From: Euplotes aediculatus
Taxonomy: Eukaryota > Ciliophora > Spirotrichea > Euplotida > Euplotidae
Length of the DNA stretch: 64,000 nt
Assembly (NCBI GenBank): GCA_030463445.1
Contig: JAQGFW010008569.1
Span: 1-64,000 of the forward strand
Direction: 5' to 3'
The notes below the pieces were generated by a model that was not told where the DNA came from, did not search any database, and worked only from the letters and a program-made list of their open reading frames with translations. Positions 28,283 through 36,789 of this stretch are shown here, in pieces. Positions within the stretch are counted from its first letter, which is position 1. Each line of letters begins with the position of its first letter. A program made the position numbers and the translations under genes.

Positions 28283-28959
28283 TGCGTAATTTTGAAATGA
28301 GTCCCATTTAAAATAAAGCCTTCTTTGCCATAATAATCTTCAAATGGAGCAATAACAAAAGTGTCTGTTTTGTTATCTTCAAAAACCAATTTTAATGTAT
28401 TTCCACCCAAACTATAAGTGCCTTTGAAACTGCCTGTGCTTGTTGCACCCGTAACAGAGTTTGAAATTGTACCCTGAGTACCTAAATCGAATGTTCCGTC
28501 TTGATGAAAATTATAAGTATGAAACGAACCTACTAATGAGCTACCACCACTCACTACGTTTCCGCCCGTAAATGATTTTTCAAATTTTGTATTAGCAGTA
28601 TATTTATCACATTTCACAACTATTCCACTATCCCAACTGCTGATTTCGCCGTCTTTGTACTCGATAGAATAATCCACTTTTGAGCCATCACTCCATGTAA
28701 CGTTGGCTTTATCATCCGAAATCGTATATTTTCCTACTTTTGTGCCAAGTTTTGCTTCTTCTTCGGGGTTTACAGGGTCTGCTCCCAAACGTGGGTTTAT
28801 AACGATTGTCCCATCATCGCCCAGATAAATAAAAGATAGCTCCAATGTACCATTGACCCATAACATAGACCGTAAATATAACTTACCTGCCGATGATGAA
28901 GTTTCGGTATCAAAACAAGAGGTCATGACAACCAATAGAAGTAGAAGGATTTTTTTCAT
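28279..28959 (-). CDS. Lipoprotein of unknown function, first gene of the CHASE2-peptidase operon
   Basis: 226 residues. A signal peptide with a lipobox ending in Cys (MKKILLLLLVVMTSC) leads to a Ser/Thr/Gly-rich, beta-strand-rich chain containing repeats reminiscent of lipocalin-like META or copper-resistance domains (SFKGTYSLGGNTLKLVFEDN); I do not recognise the family with confidence. It is probably anchored to a membrane and faces the periplasm. The ATGA overlap with the CHASE2 gene marks tight coupling. It may be a ligand-binding or inhibitory subunit for the sensor. Confidence 0.8.
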   Translation of the reverse strand: MKKILLLLLVVMTSCFDTETSSSAGKLYLRSMLWVNGTLELSFIYLGDDGTIVINPRLGADPVNPEEEAKLGTKVGKYTISDDKANVTWSDGSKVDYSIEYKDGEISSWDSGIVVKCDKYTANTKFEKSFTGGNVVSGGSSLVGSFHTYNFHQDGTFDLGTQGTISNSVTGATSTGSFKGTYSLGGNTLKLVFEDNKTDTFVIAPFEDYYGKEGFILNGTHFKITQ

Positions 28960-29081
28960 AGAATGCAGGTTTGGGTTTTACTAAAACAAAATTGATGTTT
29001 CAATCAGTGCTTATCAATACGGCATTTGCCTTATTTTTTGTATCTAAGGAAAAACATTACTTTGCTAAAAATTTGAGAATA

Positions 29082-29744
29082 ATGGCGGTAATTAGAATAG
29101 GATTGGTGGATGATAATCCAACATTATTGAGAAATATAAGTCAGAATCTTTCGATTTTTGATGAAATAGAAATTGATTTTAAGGCAATTAATGGATTGGA
29201 TGCGTTGGATAAACTCAAAAACTACCAGCCTGATGTGATATTGATGGATATTGAAATGCCTGCTATGGATGGTATCGAAGCCACGAGAGAGATAAAACGC
29301 CGAAATCCGCAACAAAAAATTATGATGCTGACTGTACTCGATAGAGAAGATAAAATATTTGATGCCATAAAAGCGGGAGCTTCGGGATACTTATTAAAAG
29401 ACGAAAAACCCAGCAGGATTTTGGCATGTATTGAAGAATTGATAGACGGAGGAGCCCCGATGTCGCCTATTATAGCCATGAAAACGCTCGAAATGTTGCG
29501 GAATCAGCAGGTTTCTGAGCAAAAAATCGAAACTATACAAAGTCCCGAAACATTTAATTTATCGAAACGTGAAGTAGAAATTCTCGAAAAAATTGCGAAT
29601 GGACTAAATTATAATCAAATTGCTGAACAACTTTTTATTTCGGCAAAAACAGCTCGCAAACACATCGAAAATATCTACCAAAAACTCCATGTTCACTCCA
29701 AACTCGAAGCCGTTCAGATTGCCCAAAAAAACCGATGGGTGTAA
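29082..29744 (+). CDS. NarL-type response regulator
   Basis: 220 residues from the ATG at 29082 (MAVIRIGLVDDNPTLL); upstream Met codons belong to the divergent promoter region. The receiver has DD, the acceptor Asp in VILMDIEMPAMDGIEAT, and Lys in LLKDEK. The HTH is LSKREVEILEKIANG...IAEQLFISAKTARKHIENIYQKL. It is transcribed 123 bp from and divergent to the lipoprotein-CHASE2-peptidase operon. It is followed after 13 bp by its likely kinase. The divergent arrangement makes that operon a plausible target (inference). Confidence 0.9.
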   Translation: MAVIRIGLVDDNPTLLRNISQNLSIFDEIEIDFKAINGLDALDKLKNYQPDVILMDIEMPAMDGIEATREIKRRNPQQKIMMLTVLDREDKIFDAIKAGASGYLLKDEKPSRILACIEELIDGGAPMSPIIAMKTLEMLRNQQVSEQKIETIQSPETFNLSKREVEILEKIANGLNYNQIAEQLFISAKTARKHIENIYQKLHVHSKLEAVQIAQKNRWV

Positions 29745-29757
29745 ATCTCATTTTAGA

Positions 29758-31686
29758 TTGGGGTCATTTATCATTCTGCAATTGACCGTTATTTTCTTTT
29801 TGGGGATGTTTGAGTGTGTTAAAATCTATGCCCAGGCTGATATTGAACTTCAAAAAGAATTAGCAAAAAATCAATCGGACACAGCCAAAATTCTACTAAA
29901 AGCCAGTTATGCAAGAAAATTAATCTACGATGGTAAACTAAAAGAGGGTTATGAGATTTTAGAAAAAGCAAAACTCGAAGCCGAAAAACTCAATTATAAA
30001 AAAGGCAAAGCAATGGTTAGCGGCTCATTGGCGGCATACTATTTTTATTCAAAGAAATTTAAAGAAGCCGAAGAGTTTGAAAAAAACGCCATCAAACAAT
30101 TTATCGAGATTCAGGATTATACCCACGCTGCCATTGAGTACGTTTGGCTTGGATACACCTATGGCAATCAGCATAAATATTCAGAAACTAAATATTGTCA
30201 TCTCAAAGCTATAGAATTTGCCCGAAAAGGCAACTCAAAAGAATACGAAGCTAAGGCGTTGATAGCTTTGGGCGAGATGTACTATCAGATGGGAAACTAC
30301 GCAGAATGTGAAAAATATACCCTTCAAGCCCTTAATTTCTCGAAACGGTATCAGTTAAAACAATACATTGCCAATTCGTATTGGAATCTGGGCAATGTAG
30401 CTTTTGACACAAAAGATGCCAAACGGTGTCAAGCATATTTTTTTAAGTCTCACCAGTTATATAAAGAACTTGGACACGAACATAACGCTTACTCAGCTTT
30501 GGGTGTAGCATTAGAAATGTACCGTGAATTGGGCAGACCTCAACAAGCCTACAAGGGTTTTTTTGAAATTTACGAATGGCAAAAAAGTAAGAATGACGAG
30601 TGGGGAATGCTGTCTTCTTGTGATAGAATCGGGCAGATGTATATTGATTTAAAACAATACGAAAATGCCGAAAAATATCTACTGGAAGCCATCAGACTAT
30701 CCAATAAATATAATGCTCAATACTTGATAATTGATATAAAAAGCAGGTTGGCAAAACTATATTTTATAAAAGGGGACATAAAAAAAGGTGAAGCTGTACA
30801 GGGCAGAATCAAGACTTTGAGAGATTCTTTATATACATCAGACCAAAACAAGGCCCTTGCCGAGTTTGACATTAAATATAAAACTGCCGAAAAAGAACGC
30901 TTACTGGTAGAATCTAAACTCGATATAATCCAAAAAAGAAACTGGATTATTGGTCTTTCGATTGGCTTCGTTTCGATTTTAGGCTTTGGTGTTTTTTATT
31001 GGAGAATCAGAGAAGCTAAACAAAAAAATATTTTGCAGGATACCGAAATCGAAAAGCAGAGAGAGATTCTGAAAGCACGAGAAATCGAACGCCAGCGAAT
31101 TGCCAAAGAGCTTCACGATAGTGTTGGTTCGCAGCTAACGGTTGTTTCTACAAGTCTTGATAACGCATTCTTTTTGGCAGAAAAACAAAGGCTGATTCCT
31201 CAAAAACTCGAATCTATTAATAACGAAGTAAGGTTTGCGGCACAGGCTCTCAGAGATACCATTTGGGCAACACACAATGCCACGATTGCGGTTTCGAATC
31301 TTTATGCCCGAATGCAGCAATATCTCTCTAAAATAGCCGAAAATGATGATAATTTGCAGATAATTTCTAATCGAATGGGCGATAATTACGAGTTAAATTC
31401 GATACAGGCATTGAATATTTTTAGGATTTTTCAAGAAGCCGTTCAGAATATCCAAAAACACGCCGAAGCAACACAGATTAGTATTATTTTATCTACCGAA
31501 AATGTAAAATTAGAAATATTGATATGTGATAATGGCAAAGGATTTGATAAAGATAAAGTGATTATAAACGAAAACTTCGGTCTTTCAAATATGAAAAACC
31601 GAAGCGATGAAATCTATGCCGATTTGAGTATCGAATCGAATTTTGGTGAGGGTACTAAAATCAAACTAAGTTTAGCACTTACTTGA
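29758..31686 (+). CDS. NarL-type sensor histidine kinase with TPR-like sensor region
   Basis: I place the start at TTG 29758, giving MGSFIILQLTVIFFLGMFEC..., a proper signal segment, 642 residues. Other in-frame starts overlap the response regulator deeply and encode a non-signal stretch. Six or so TPR-like repeats fill residues ~40-370 (for example AKALIALGEMYYQMGNYAECEKY). A transmembrane helix lies near 398-418 (WIIGLSIGFVSILGFGVFYW). HisKA_3 (EIERQRIAKELHDSVGSQL) and HATPase (EAVQNIQKHAEATQ; DNGKGF; GLSNMKNR) follow. It is in one operon with the regulator at 29082. Its 3' end overlaps the convergent rhodanese gene by 8 bp. Confidence 0.88.
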   Translation: MGSFIILQLTVIFFLGMFECVKIYAQADIELQKELAKNQSDTAKILLKASYARKLIYDGKLKEGYEILEKAKLEAEKLNYKKGKAMVSGSLAAYYFYSKKFKEAEEFEKNAIKQFIEIQDYTHAAIEYVWLGYTYGNQHKYSETKYCHLKAIEFARKGNSKEYEAKALIALGEMYYQMGNYAECEKYTLQALNFSKRYQLKQYIANSYWNLGNVAFDTKDAKRCQAYFFKSHQLYKELGHEHNAYSALGVALEMYRELGRPQQAYKGFFEIYEWQKSKNDEWGMLSSCDRIGQMYIDLKQYENAEKYLLEAIRLSNKYNAQYLIIDIKSRLAKLYFIKGDIKKGEAVQGRIKTLRDSLYTSDQNKALAEFDIKYKTAEKERLLVESKLDIIQKRNWIIGLSIGFVSILGFGVFYWRIREAKQKNILQDTEIEKQREILKAREIERQRIAKELHDSVGSQLTVVSTSLDNAFFLAEKQRLIPQKLESINNEVRFAAQALRDTIWATHNATIAVSNLYARMQQYLSKIAENDDNLQIISNRMGDNYELNSIQALNIFRIFQEAVQNIQKHAEATQISIILSTENVKLEILICDNGKGFDKDKVIINENFGLSNMKNRSDEIYADLSIESNFGEGTKIKLSLALT

Positions 31687-32047
31687 TTCCGGCCGCTGCC
31701 ACTTGCTGATACCCACCGCCTACAAGGTTGTAAATCTCTTTAAAACCAGCCTCTTGCAATACCTTTTTTGCTTTAGAACTACGCCCACCTACAGCACAAT
31801 ACACAAAAACAGGTTTGTTTTTATCCAACGATTCGAGGTTTTTCTTGAAATTTGCATCGTTAAAATTTACACATTTCGACGATGCGATTTTACCATTTGC
31901 CCATTCTTCGGGTGTTCGTACATCAAGTAACTGAGCATTTTTTGTGGTTTTATATTTAGCCACAAAATCTTTTATTGGGAGGTCGTTTTGGGCATTGGCA
32001 CAAGAGAAACCAACAAGCAATACTAAAATAAAAAATAGGTTTTTCAT
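31679..32047 (-). CDS. Periplasmic single-domain rhodanese
   Basis: 122 residues. A signal peptide (MKNLFFILVLLVGFSCANAQ) precedes one rhodanese domain with LLDVRTPEEW and the active-site loop VYCAVGGRSSKA, where Cys carries a persulfide. It moves sulfane sulfur from donors such as thiosulfate or persulfides to thiols or cyanide. It is the last gene of the ArsR-led operon and overlaps the methyltransferase gene by 4 bp. The context suggests reactive-sulfur handling in the envelope. Confidence 0.88.
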   Translation of the reverse strand: MKNLFFILVLLVGFSCANAQNDLPIKDFVAKYKTTKNAQLLDVRTPEEWANGKIASSKCVNFNDANFKKNLESLDKNKPVFVYCAVGGRSSKAKKVLQEAGFKEIYNLVGGGYQQVAAAGIK

Positions 32048-32658
32048 GAGATAGATGTTTTTTGTTTTTTAAAACTACAAAAAATAAAATTTTGATTTGT
32101 TCCCCAAGGTGTGATATGGTCTTCGGTTTGGCAGTGAATCTTATCGAAACTACTATTAACTTCTTGACTTAGCGTTGTTTCGGAATACTGTTTTATCGGT
32201 AATCCACTACATTTTTTTGGGCCATTTTCAGAAAAAGTGCCGATTACTAAATAACCATCAACAGCCCCCGAAATTGTCGAAACGTAATTCTGTATTTCCT
32301 CTTCGGTTGTCAAAAAATGAAATGCCGCTCTATCGTGCCAAATATCGTATTTTTCGATGGGTTGAAATTCTTTAATATCCGAAACAATCCAATTTACTTT
32401 GTCGGCCTTGTCTTTAAGGCGTGCTTTGGTTCTTTTGAGGGCATTTTCAGAAATATCCAAAACGGTGATATTCTGATAGCCTTCATCCAAAAGGAAATCA
32501 ACCAATTTACTATCTCCACCACCCACATCAATGATTTTGGCAGTTTTGGGTAAATCAAAACTTTTGATAAACTCCAACGAAATCGTAGGTTTCTCTTGTG
32601 TCCAACTGATTTGGTCAGGTTCTTTGTTTACATAAATATCTTCCCAATGAGATTTCAT
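32044..32658 (-). CDS. Class I SAM-dependent methyltransferase
   Basis: 204 residues. The SAM-binding motif I is IIDVGGGDSKLVDFLL. Motif II/III include ITVLDISENALKRTKARL and VNWIVSDIKEF, and later FHDR-like WHDRAAFHFLTTEEE. The N-terminus HWEDIYVNKEPDQISWTQ resembles the thiopurine/thiol S-methyltransferase-like group. In this operon (ArsR, two membrane proteins, rhodanese) a thiol or sulfide acceptor is a reasonable guess, but the substrate is not shown by the sequence. Confidence 0.85.
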   Translation of the reverse strand: MKSHWEDIYVNKEPDQISWTQEKPTISLEFIKSFDLPKTAKIIDVGGGDSKLVDFLLDEGYQNITVLDISENALKRTKARLKDKADKVNWIVSDIKEFQPIEKYDIWHDRAAFHFLTTEEEIQNYVSTISGAVDGYLVIGTFSENGPKKCSGLPIKQYSETTLSQEVNSSFDKIHCQTEDHITPWGTNQNFIFCSFKKQKTSIS

Positions 32659-32662
32659 AGAA

Positions 32663-32845
32663 TCACTTTGATGGTTTTAGAGCTTCACTTAAAAAATAGC
32701 CCATAACAGCACCATAGAGCGTACTATTGAGAGGCTTTGAAGTAATAGGACAAGTACCGGTAGAGCATCCTACGAATCTCCAATACAGAAACCCACCGAT
32801 GCTACCTATTACGATTCCGCCGATTATCCAAGCATATCGTTTCAT
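32663..32845 (-). CDS. Small membrane protein, DUF6132-like
   Basis: 60 residues with two predicted membrane segments (WIIGGIVIGSIGGFLYWRF and TLYGAVMGYFLSEAL) joined by a Cys-containing loop, GCSTGTCPITSKP. This short YxxxGxxxGxxGGxxYWxFxGCxxGxCPI pattern matches the DUF6132 family of Bacteroidota. The paired Cys residues in the loop could carry sulfur. Its start overlaps the previous gene by 4 bp and it ends 4 bp before the methyltransferase gene. Confidence 0.8.
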   Translation of the reverse strand: MKRYAWIIGGIVIGSIGGFLYWRFVGCSTGTCPITSKPLNSTLYGAVMGYFLSEALKPSK

Positions 32846-33081
32846 TTGATTTCTTCGTAATTGATTTCAGTATTTTTATCGAATGTCGGTTTCTGATAAC
32901 GTTGTTGAGGCACGCTGCATCCACAGCCAAAATTCATTAATCCTTGTACCAAAACCAACGCCCCGATGATTCCGAGCATATATTGGCCTGTACGGATAGA
33001 TTCAAAAACCACGTATCCGCCCAAGGCCACCCTCACGATACGCATGAGAGTCCAATTGGCAGGATTTAAAAAGTCTTTCAT
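32842..33081 (-). CDS. Small membrane protein, DUF2892/YgaP-like
   Basis: 79 residues from the ATG at 33081 (MKDFLNPANWTLMRIVRV); the longer upstream frame adds no recognisable sequence and overlaps arsR. Hydrophobic segments near VALGGYVVFESI and MLGIIGALVLVQGLMNFGCGC form one hairpin, followed by a polar tail. The pattern fits the DUF2892 membrane domain that accompanies rhodaneses such as YgaP. The CGC motif at the end of the second helix may be a sulfur relay site (inference). Confidence 0.75.
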   Translation of the reverse strand: MKDFLNPANWTLMRIVRVALGGYVVFESIRTGQYMLGIIGALVLVQGLMNFGCGCSVPQQRYQKPTFDKNTEINYEEIK

Positions 33082-33154
33082 GTTATTATTGATATAATTG
33101 AAAAATAAATACCGATTTGTAATACTCGTTATACTGAATGACAACTTATTAAAA

Positions 33155-33457
33155 TTACATATTGCAATCGCAGTTTTCGATGCAATCAATCAGTTTAGTT
33201 ACGTCTTTTTCTTTGAGCGAATAATAGACATTTAATCCATCTTTTTCAGATTTCAAGATTCCTCTCAATTTCATGTTTATGAGGTGGTGCGAAATCAACG
33301 ATTGCTCACAATTTAATATCTCACAGATTTCGGTTACACCCATTTTTTCGTTGATATTTAGCAAGTCGATGATTGCCAAACGAGTAGGATGTGCGACCGT
33401 TTTGAGGATATATGCCGCCTTTTCGAGTTTTTCTTTATTGATAGAGTAAGTTACCAT
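33155..33457 (-). CDS. ArsR-family winged-helix repressor with clustered cysteines
   Basis: 100 residues with the ArsR wHTH: KTVAHPTRLAIIDLL, VTEICEILNCEQSLISHHLINMK, and the wing GILKSEKDGLNVYYSLKE. Cysteines lie in the second/third helix (EICEILNC) and at the C-terminus (CIENCDCNM). That helix-plus-tail placement resembles thiol-switch members such as BigR/SqrR as well as metal sensors. It leads an operon containing two small membrane proteins, a methyltransferase and a rhodanese, which favours sulfide/persulfide sensing over arsenic, since no arsenic gene is present. It is expected to repress its own operon. Confidence 0.88.
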   Translation of the reverse strand: MVTYSINKEKLEKAAYILKTVAHPTRLAIIDLLNINEKMGVTEICEILNCEQSLISHHLINMKLRGILKSEKDGLNVYYSLKEKDVTKLIDCIENCDCNM

Positions 33458-33552
33458 GCTTATATGATGATATTTTCATGTATAACGTATATACAGATTA
33501 TTAGTTCAAAATTTATAGGATTTTATTGAGATACACAATGTATTTGGTATTA

Positions 33553-33583
33553 AAAAAGGCAAGAGAGAAATCTCTTGCCTTTT
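33553..33583 (-). terminator. Intrinsic terminator after the OmpA-like gene
   Basis: A perfect stem AAGGCAAGAGA/TCTCTTGCCTT with a GAAA-type loop. On the minus strand it is followed by a run of six T. It lies 48 bp after the stop at 33632. Confidence 0.85.
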
Positions 33584-33631
33584 AGAAAATCAGCGAAAAC
33601 AGAGTAAAACCTGTGTAATCAGCGATTTATT

Positions 33632-35290
33632 TTATCTCAATTGGAACTCGGTACGAGAATCAACTTTTTTGCCTTGTGCATTTGTGAAACCAGACTCACC
33701 ACCACGACCATCGTAAGTCATACGAGCTTTTGTGATACATTTTTTCTTCAAGAAGTAAGCATATACCGAACAAGCACGCAATTTAGCCAAACGAGCATTT
33801 GCACCACTTGTAGAAATGTTTAGCATCGCATCTGGGCAGCGTTTCATTACTGCACAAACTCTATCAAGACTCTTGTAAGATGCAGGCTTCAGTTTGTTTG
33901 TTCCAGCATAAAACTCAATGCTTTGAGCTGCAAGTGTTAAGTCTGCTAACTCAGCTTCCGAAATTTCGCAACCACTTGCAGTACGATAGCCTTTGAATGT
34001 TTCTGGACAACCATTATTTGCGGCAGTTCCTTTTGTATCTGGGCATTGGTCAATATTATCCGGAATACCATCTCCATCTTTATCTGGGCAACCTTTGAAT
34101 TGGGCCAAACCCGCAACATTCGGGCAAGCATCATCTTTATCAGCAATACCATCACCATCTGTATCTGGGCAACCATTCAACGAAGCTGGACCAGCAGCGT
34201 TCGGGCAAGCGTCATCTTTGTCAGCAATACCGTCGCCATCCGAATCTGGGCAACCTTTCAAGGCTTTCACACCCGCAACATCTGGACAAGCATCGTCTTT
34301 ATCAGCAACGCCATCACCATCTTTATCAGGACAACCTTTCAATGCGGCAGTACCAACCAATGTCGGACACTCATCATCTTTATCGGCAATACCATCACCA
34401 TCAGTATCAGGACAGCCTTTCAATGCCATTGGTCCAGGCTGAGTTGGGCAAGCATCGTCTTTGTCAGGAATACCGTCACCATCAGTATCAGGGCATCCCT
34501 GGAACTTACGCAAACCTTTTTCGCTTGGACAAATATCGCAACGGTCAACAACCCCGTCTTTATCGCTATCTTTATCGCCAAAGCGATAAGATGCTAAAAG
34601 ACTTGGTATAAAATAACCATCGTTTTTCTTGCTGTATGCAGCATAGCTCATTCCATCAATAAAATCTGATGTTGAGAAACGGTAACCCATTTCAGCACCG
34701 ATTGTAAAACGCTCAGTTGCATTATATTTAGCACCAATACCAAGTGGAAAAACCAACGAAGTGCGTCTTGGACCACCAGCAGTTGCTTCATCGAATAATC
34801 TTTGTGAGAAAAGCGGTGAGCTTGGGTTATCAACCGTAATCTTAGGATTTGTCAATGCCGCACCCACGCCCGCAAAAATATAAGGAGAAAGCGTTTTGCG
34901 GCAATTCCCATCACAAGTAAATCTTCTTTCTTTGAGTGGGTAGAACTCTCCTAATAAAGCCAGCTCTGTAAGAGGTGTCGTCATTCTGAAACCTCTGTAA
35001 TCCCAATAGCCATCTGGCTGGTCGTAGTCATTGGCGGTCATTTTACCCAATAGAACTTGACCACGTAGGGCAAAATAGTCTGAAATATGTCGGCGAACAA
35101 ATGCACCTACATGGAAATTACTACCAGTTGATTTGTATGGCTGGCTACAATGTAAATCACCATAATACTGGGTAAGTCCAACAGGGATACCAACTTCCCA
35201 GAGGTATGGTTTACAAACCTTGCAGGAATCTTGTGCTTGTGCTGTTGCAAAGGCTAATAAAGCTGTAATGAGGATAATTACCTTCTTCAT
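33632..35290 (-). CDS. OmpA-like outer membrane protein with thrombospondin type 3 repeats
   Basis: 552 residues from the ATG at 35290 (MKKVIILITALLAFATAQAQ). An N-terminal beta-barrel-like domain (about 25-245; YLWEVGIPVGLTQYYGDLH..., ending SLLASYRFG) is followed by about seven calcium-binding TSP3 repeats of 27 residues (GCPDTDGDGIADKDDACP), encoded by 81-bp near-identical DNA units at about 34010-34560. The C-terminal ~110 residues (SIEFYAGTNKLKPASYKSLDRV) are a divergent OmpA-C domain expected to grip peptidoglycan. It ties the outer membrane to the wall. It is monocistronic, with its own terminator. Confidence 0.9.
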   Translation of the reverse strand: MKKVIILITALLAFATAQAQDSCKVCKPYLWEVGIPVGLTQYYGDLHCSQPYKSTGSNFHVGAFVRRHISDYFALRGQVLLGKMTANDYDQPDGYWDYRGFRMTTPLTELALLGEFYPLKERRFTCDGNCRKTLSPYIFAGVGAALTNPKITVDNPSSPLFSQRLFDEATAGGPRRTSLVFPLGIGAKYNATERFTIGAEMGYRFSTSDFIDGMSYAAYSKKNDGYFIPSLLASYRFGDKDSDKDGVVDRCDICPSEKGLRKFQGCPDTDGDGIPDKDDACPTQPGPMALKGCPDTDGDGIADKDDECPTLVGTAALKGCPDKDGDGVADKDDACPDVAGVKALKGCPDSDGDGIADKDDACPNAAGPASLNGCPDTDGDGIADKDDACPNVAGLAQFKGCPDKDGDGIPDNIDQCPDTKGTAANNGCPETFKGYRTASGCEISEAELADLTLAAQSIEFYAGTNKLKPASYKSLDRVCAVMKRCPDAMLNISTSGANARLAKLRACSVYAYFLKKKCITKARMTYDGRGGESGFTNAQGKKVDSRTEFQLR

Positions 35291-35582
35291 GTAGGGGTAA
35301 ATTTTGATTAATTGACAAATCTTATACAACAAAAAATTGGACTTATAAACGCACTTTAAGTCACAATTAACCGAATTTTTTGGCAAAGAAAAAACAAAAT
35401 ATCCGAAATATCCACTTTTTCTATTTTTTTTTCAGTGAACGAATCTAACAGAAATCTCTATTTTATCAAAAGACTATCTCACTTTTTATTAAAAATTGGG
35501 TATTAATTGGATTCTTAAAAGAAAAGTTTGCCTTTTTTGGGGTAATTTGCTTTGTTGGGTTCAGTCAAAACATACTTTTAGC

Positions 35583-35590
35583 TAACTTTG
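35583..35590 (+). promoter_or_regulatory. Bacteroidota -7 box TAACTTTG
   Basis: TAACTTTG fits TAnnTTTG exactly. A start of transcription near 35597 leaves an ~18-nt leader before the ATG at 35615, and rules out the overlapping in-frame TTG at 35588 as start. The rest of the 324-bp gap back to 35290 is AT-rich; I see no gene in it. Confidence 0.5.
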
Positions 35591-35614
35591 GATGCTTCAA
35601 AGCCCCGATACACT

Positions 35615-36700
35615 ATGGCACGTAAAAACGTATATTTCACAGCAGGACCAGCAGAATTATATCCTAATTTTGAAACTTATTTACAACAGGCAGTCGATGA
35701 ACAAATTGGCTCGATTTCGCATCGAAGCCAAAAATTCAGAGATATTTATAAATTTACAGCCGAGCAGCTACGAATTTTGATGAATATTCCCGAAAGCTCG
35801 GCGATACTTTTTACAGGTTCAGCATCCGAGGTTTGGGAGCGTATCATCTTAAACTTAGTTGAGCATGAGAGTTTTCATTTAGTAAACGGCTCATTCTCCG
35901 AAAAGTTTTACAAATATGCACAGAGTTTAAATAAGTTTGCTCATATATACGAAAAACCGCTCAGCGAAGGTTTTGATTATAACGAAATTATTGTACCCGA
36001 ATACACCGAACTGATTTGTACTACTCAAAACGAAACCAGTACGGGCGTGATGATGCGTGAGCCAGATATTCACAAGTTAAAACGCAGTAATTCGAAGCGT
36101 TTAGTGGCGGTTGATATGGTTTCATCGGCTCCGTATCCAAATCTTGATTTTTCGGTGATAGATACTGCATTCTTTTCGGTACAAAAGGCGTTTGGTTTGC
36201 CAGCAGGTCTGGGTGTCTGGATTGCCAATCGTGCTTGTCTTGATAAAGCTAACCGTCTCAAAAAACACGATGGATTGCACATCGGAGCTCATCACGATTT
36301 ACCAACGCTTTGGAAAAACTATGAGAAATTTGAAACCCCAGCCACCCCAAACGTTATTTTGATTTATTTGCTCGGTAAAGTTGCCGAAGATATGAACAAA
36401 AAAGGTGCAGAAAATATCCGTAAAGAAACCGACGAAAAAGCTAAGAAACTATACAGATTTATCGAAACCCATGATTTGTTTAGTCCGTCGGTTAAGAACC
36501 CTGAGCATCGTTCAAAAACCGTTATTGTGGCAGATACCAATAAGCCTTCGGCAGATATTATTGACAAATTGAAAAAGAAAAATATAATATTGGGTGCTGG
36601 ATATGGCCCCGCCAAAGATTCGCAGATTCGTATCTCAAACTTCCCTGCCAATAGCATTGAGCAGGTCGAGATGCTGATTGATGAATTAAATCAGATGTAA
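35615..36700 (+). CDS. Class V PLP-dependent aminotransferase (SerC-like)
   Basis: 361 residues beginning MARKNVYFTAGPAELYPNF, the usual N-terminus of phosphoserine/alanine-glyoxylate-type aminotransferases. The PLP Lys lies in FFSVQKAFGLPAGLGVW. The upstream Asp of the PLP pocket is in LVAVDMVSSAP, and the Trp/Thr region in CTTQNETSTGVM. It transfers an amino group to a 2-oxo acid; phosphohydroxypyruvate (serine synthesis) is the likely acceptor, but the active-site loop QKAFGLPAG differs from the classic SerC QKNxGPAG, so I leave the symbol open. The next genes on the same strand start 89 bp later and need not share function. Confidence 0.82.
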   Translation: MARKNVYFTAGPAELYPNFETYLQQAVDEQIGSISHRSQKFRDIYKFTAEQLRILMNIPESSAILFTGSASEVWERIILNLVEHESFHLVNGSFSEKFYKYAQSLNKFAHIYEKPLSEGFDYNEIIVPEYTELICTTQNETSTGVMMREPDIHKLKRSNSKRLVAVDMVSSAPYPNLDFSVIDTAFFSVQKAFGLPAGLGVWIANRACLDKANRLKKHDGLHIGAHHDLPTLWKNYEKFETPATPNVILIYLLGKVAEDMNKKGAENIRKETDEKAKKLYRFIETHDLFSPSVKNPEHRSKTVIVADTNKPSADIIDKLKKKNIILGAGYGPAKDSQIRISNFPANSIEQVEMLIDELNQM

Positions 36701-36789
36701 AATTATATTGACAGAAAAACACTAAATATTTTCAAATGCAGGGTAAAACTATCAACTTTGCATGATTTTGAACATACGAACAATAGGAT

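Noticed and set aside
33458-33552. ArsR operator around GTATAACGTATATAC (about 33479-33494)
   Set aside because: The symmetry is weak in an AT-rich stretch, and no second copy is seen to support it.
34010-34560. 81-bp tandem repeats as CRISPR or satellite DNA
   Set aside because: They encode TSP3 calcium-binding repeats in frame (GCPDTDGDGIADKDDACP).
35588-35614. TTG start for the class V aminotransferase
   Set aside because: It overlaps a perfect TAACTTTG -7 box, and the conserved N-terminus begins at the ATG at 35615.
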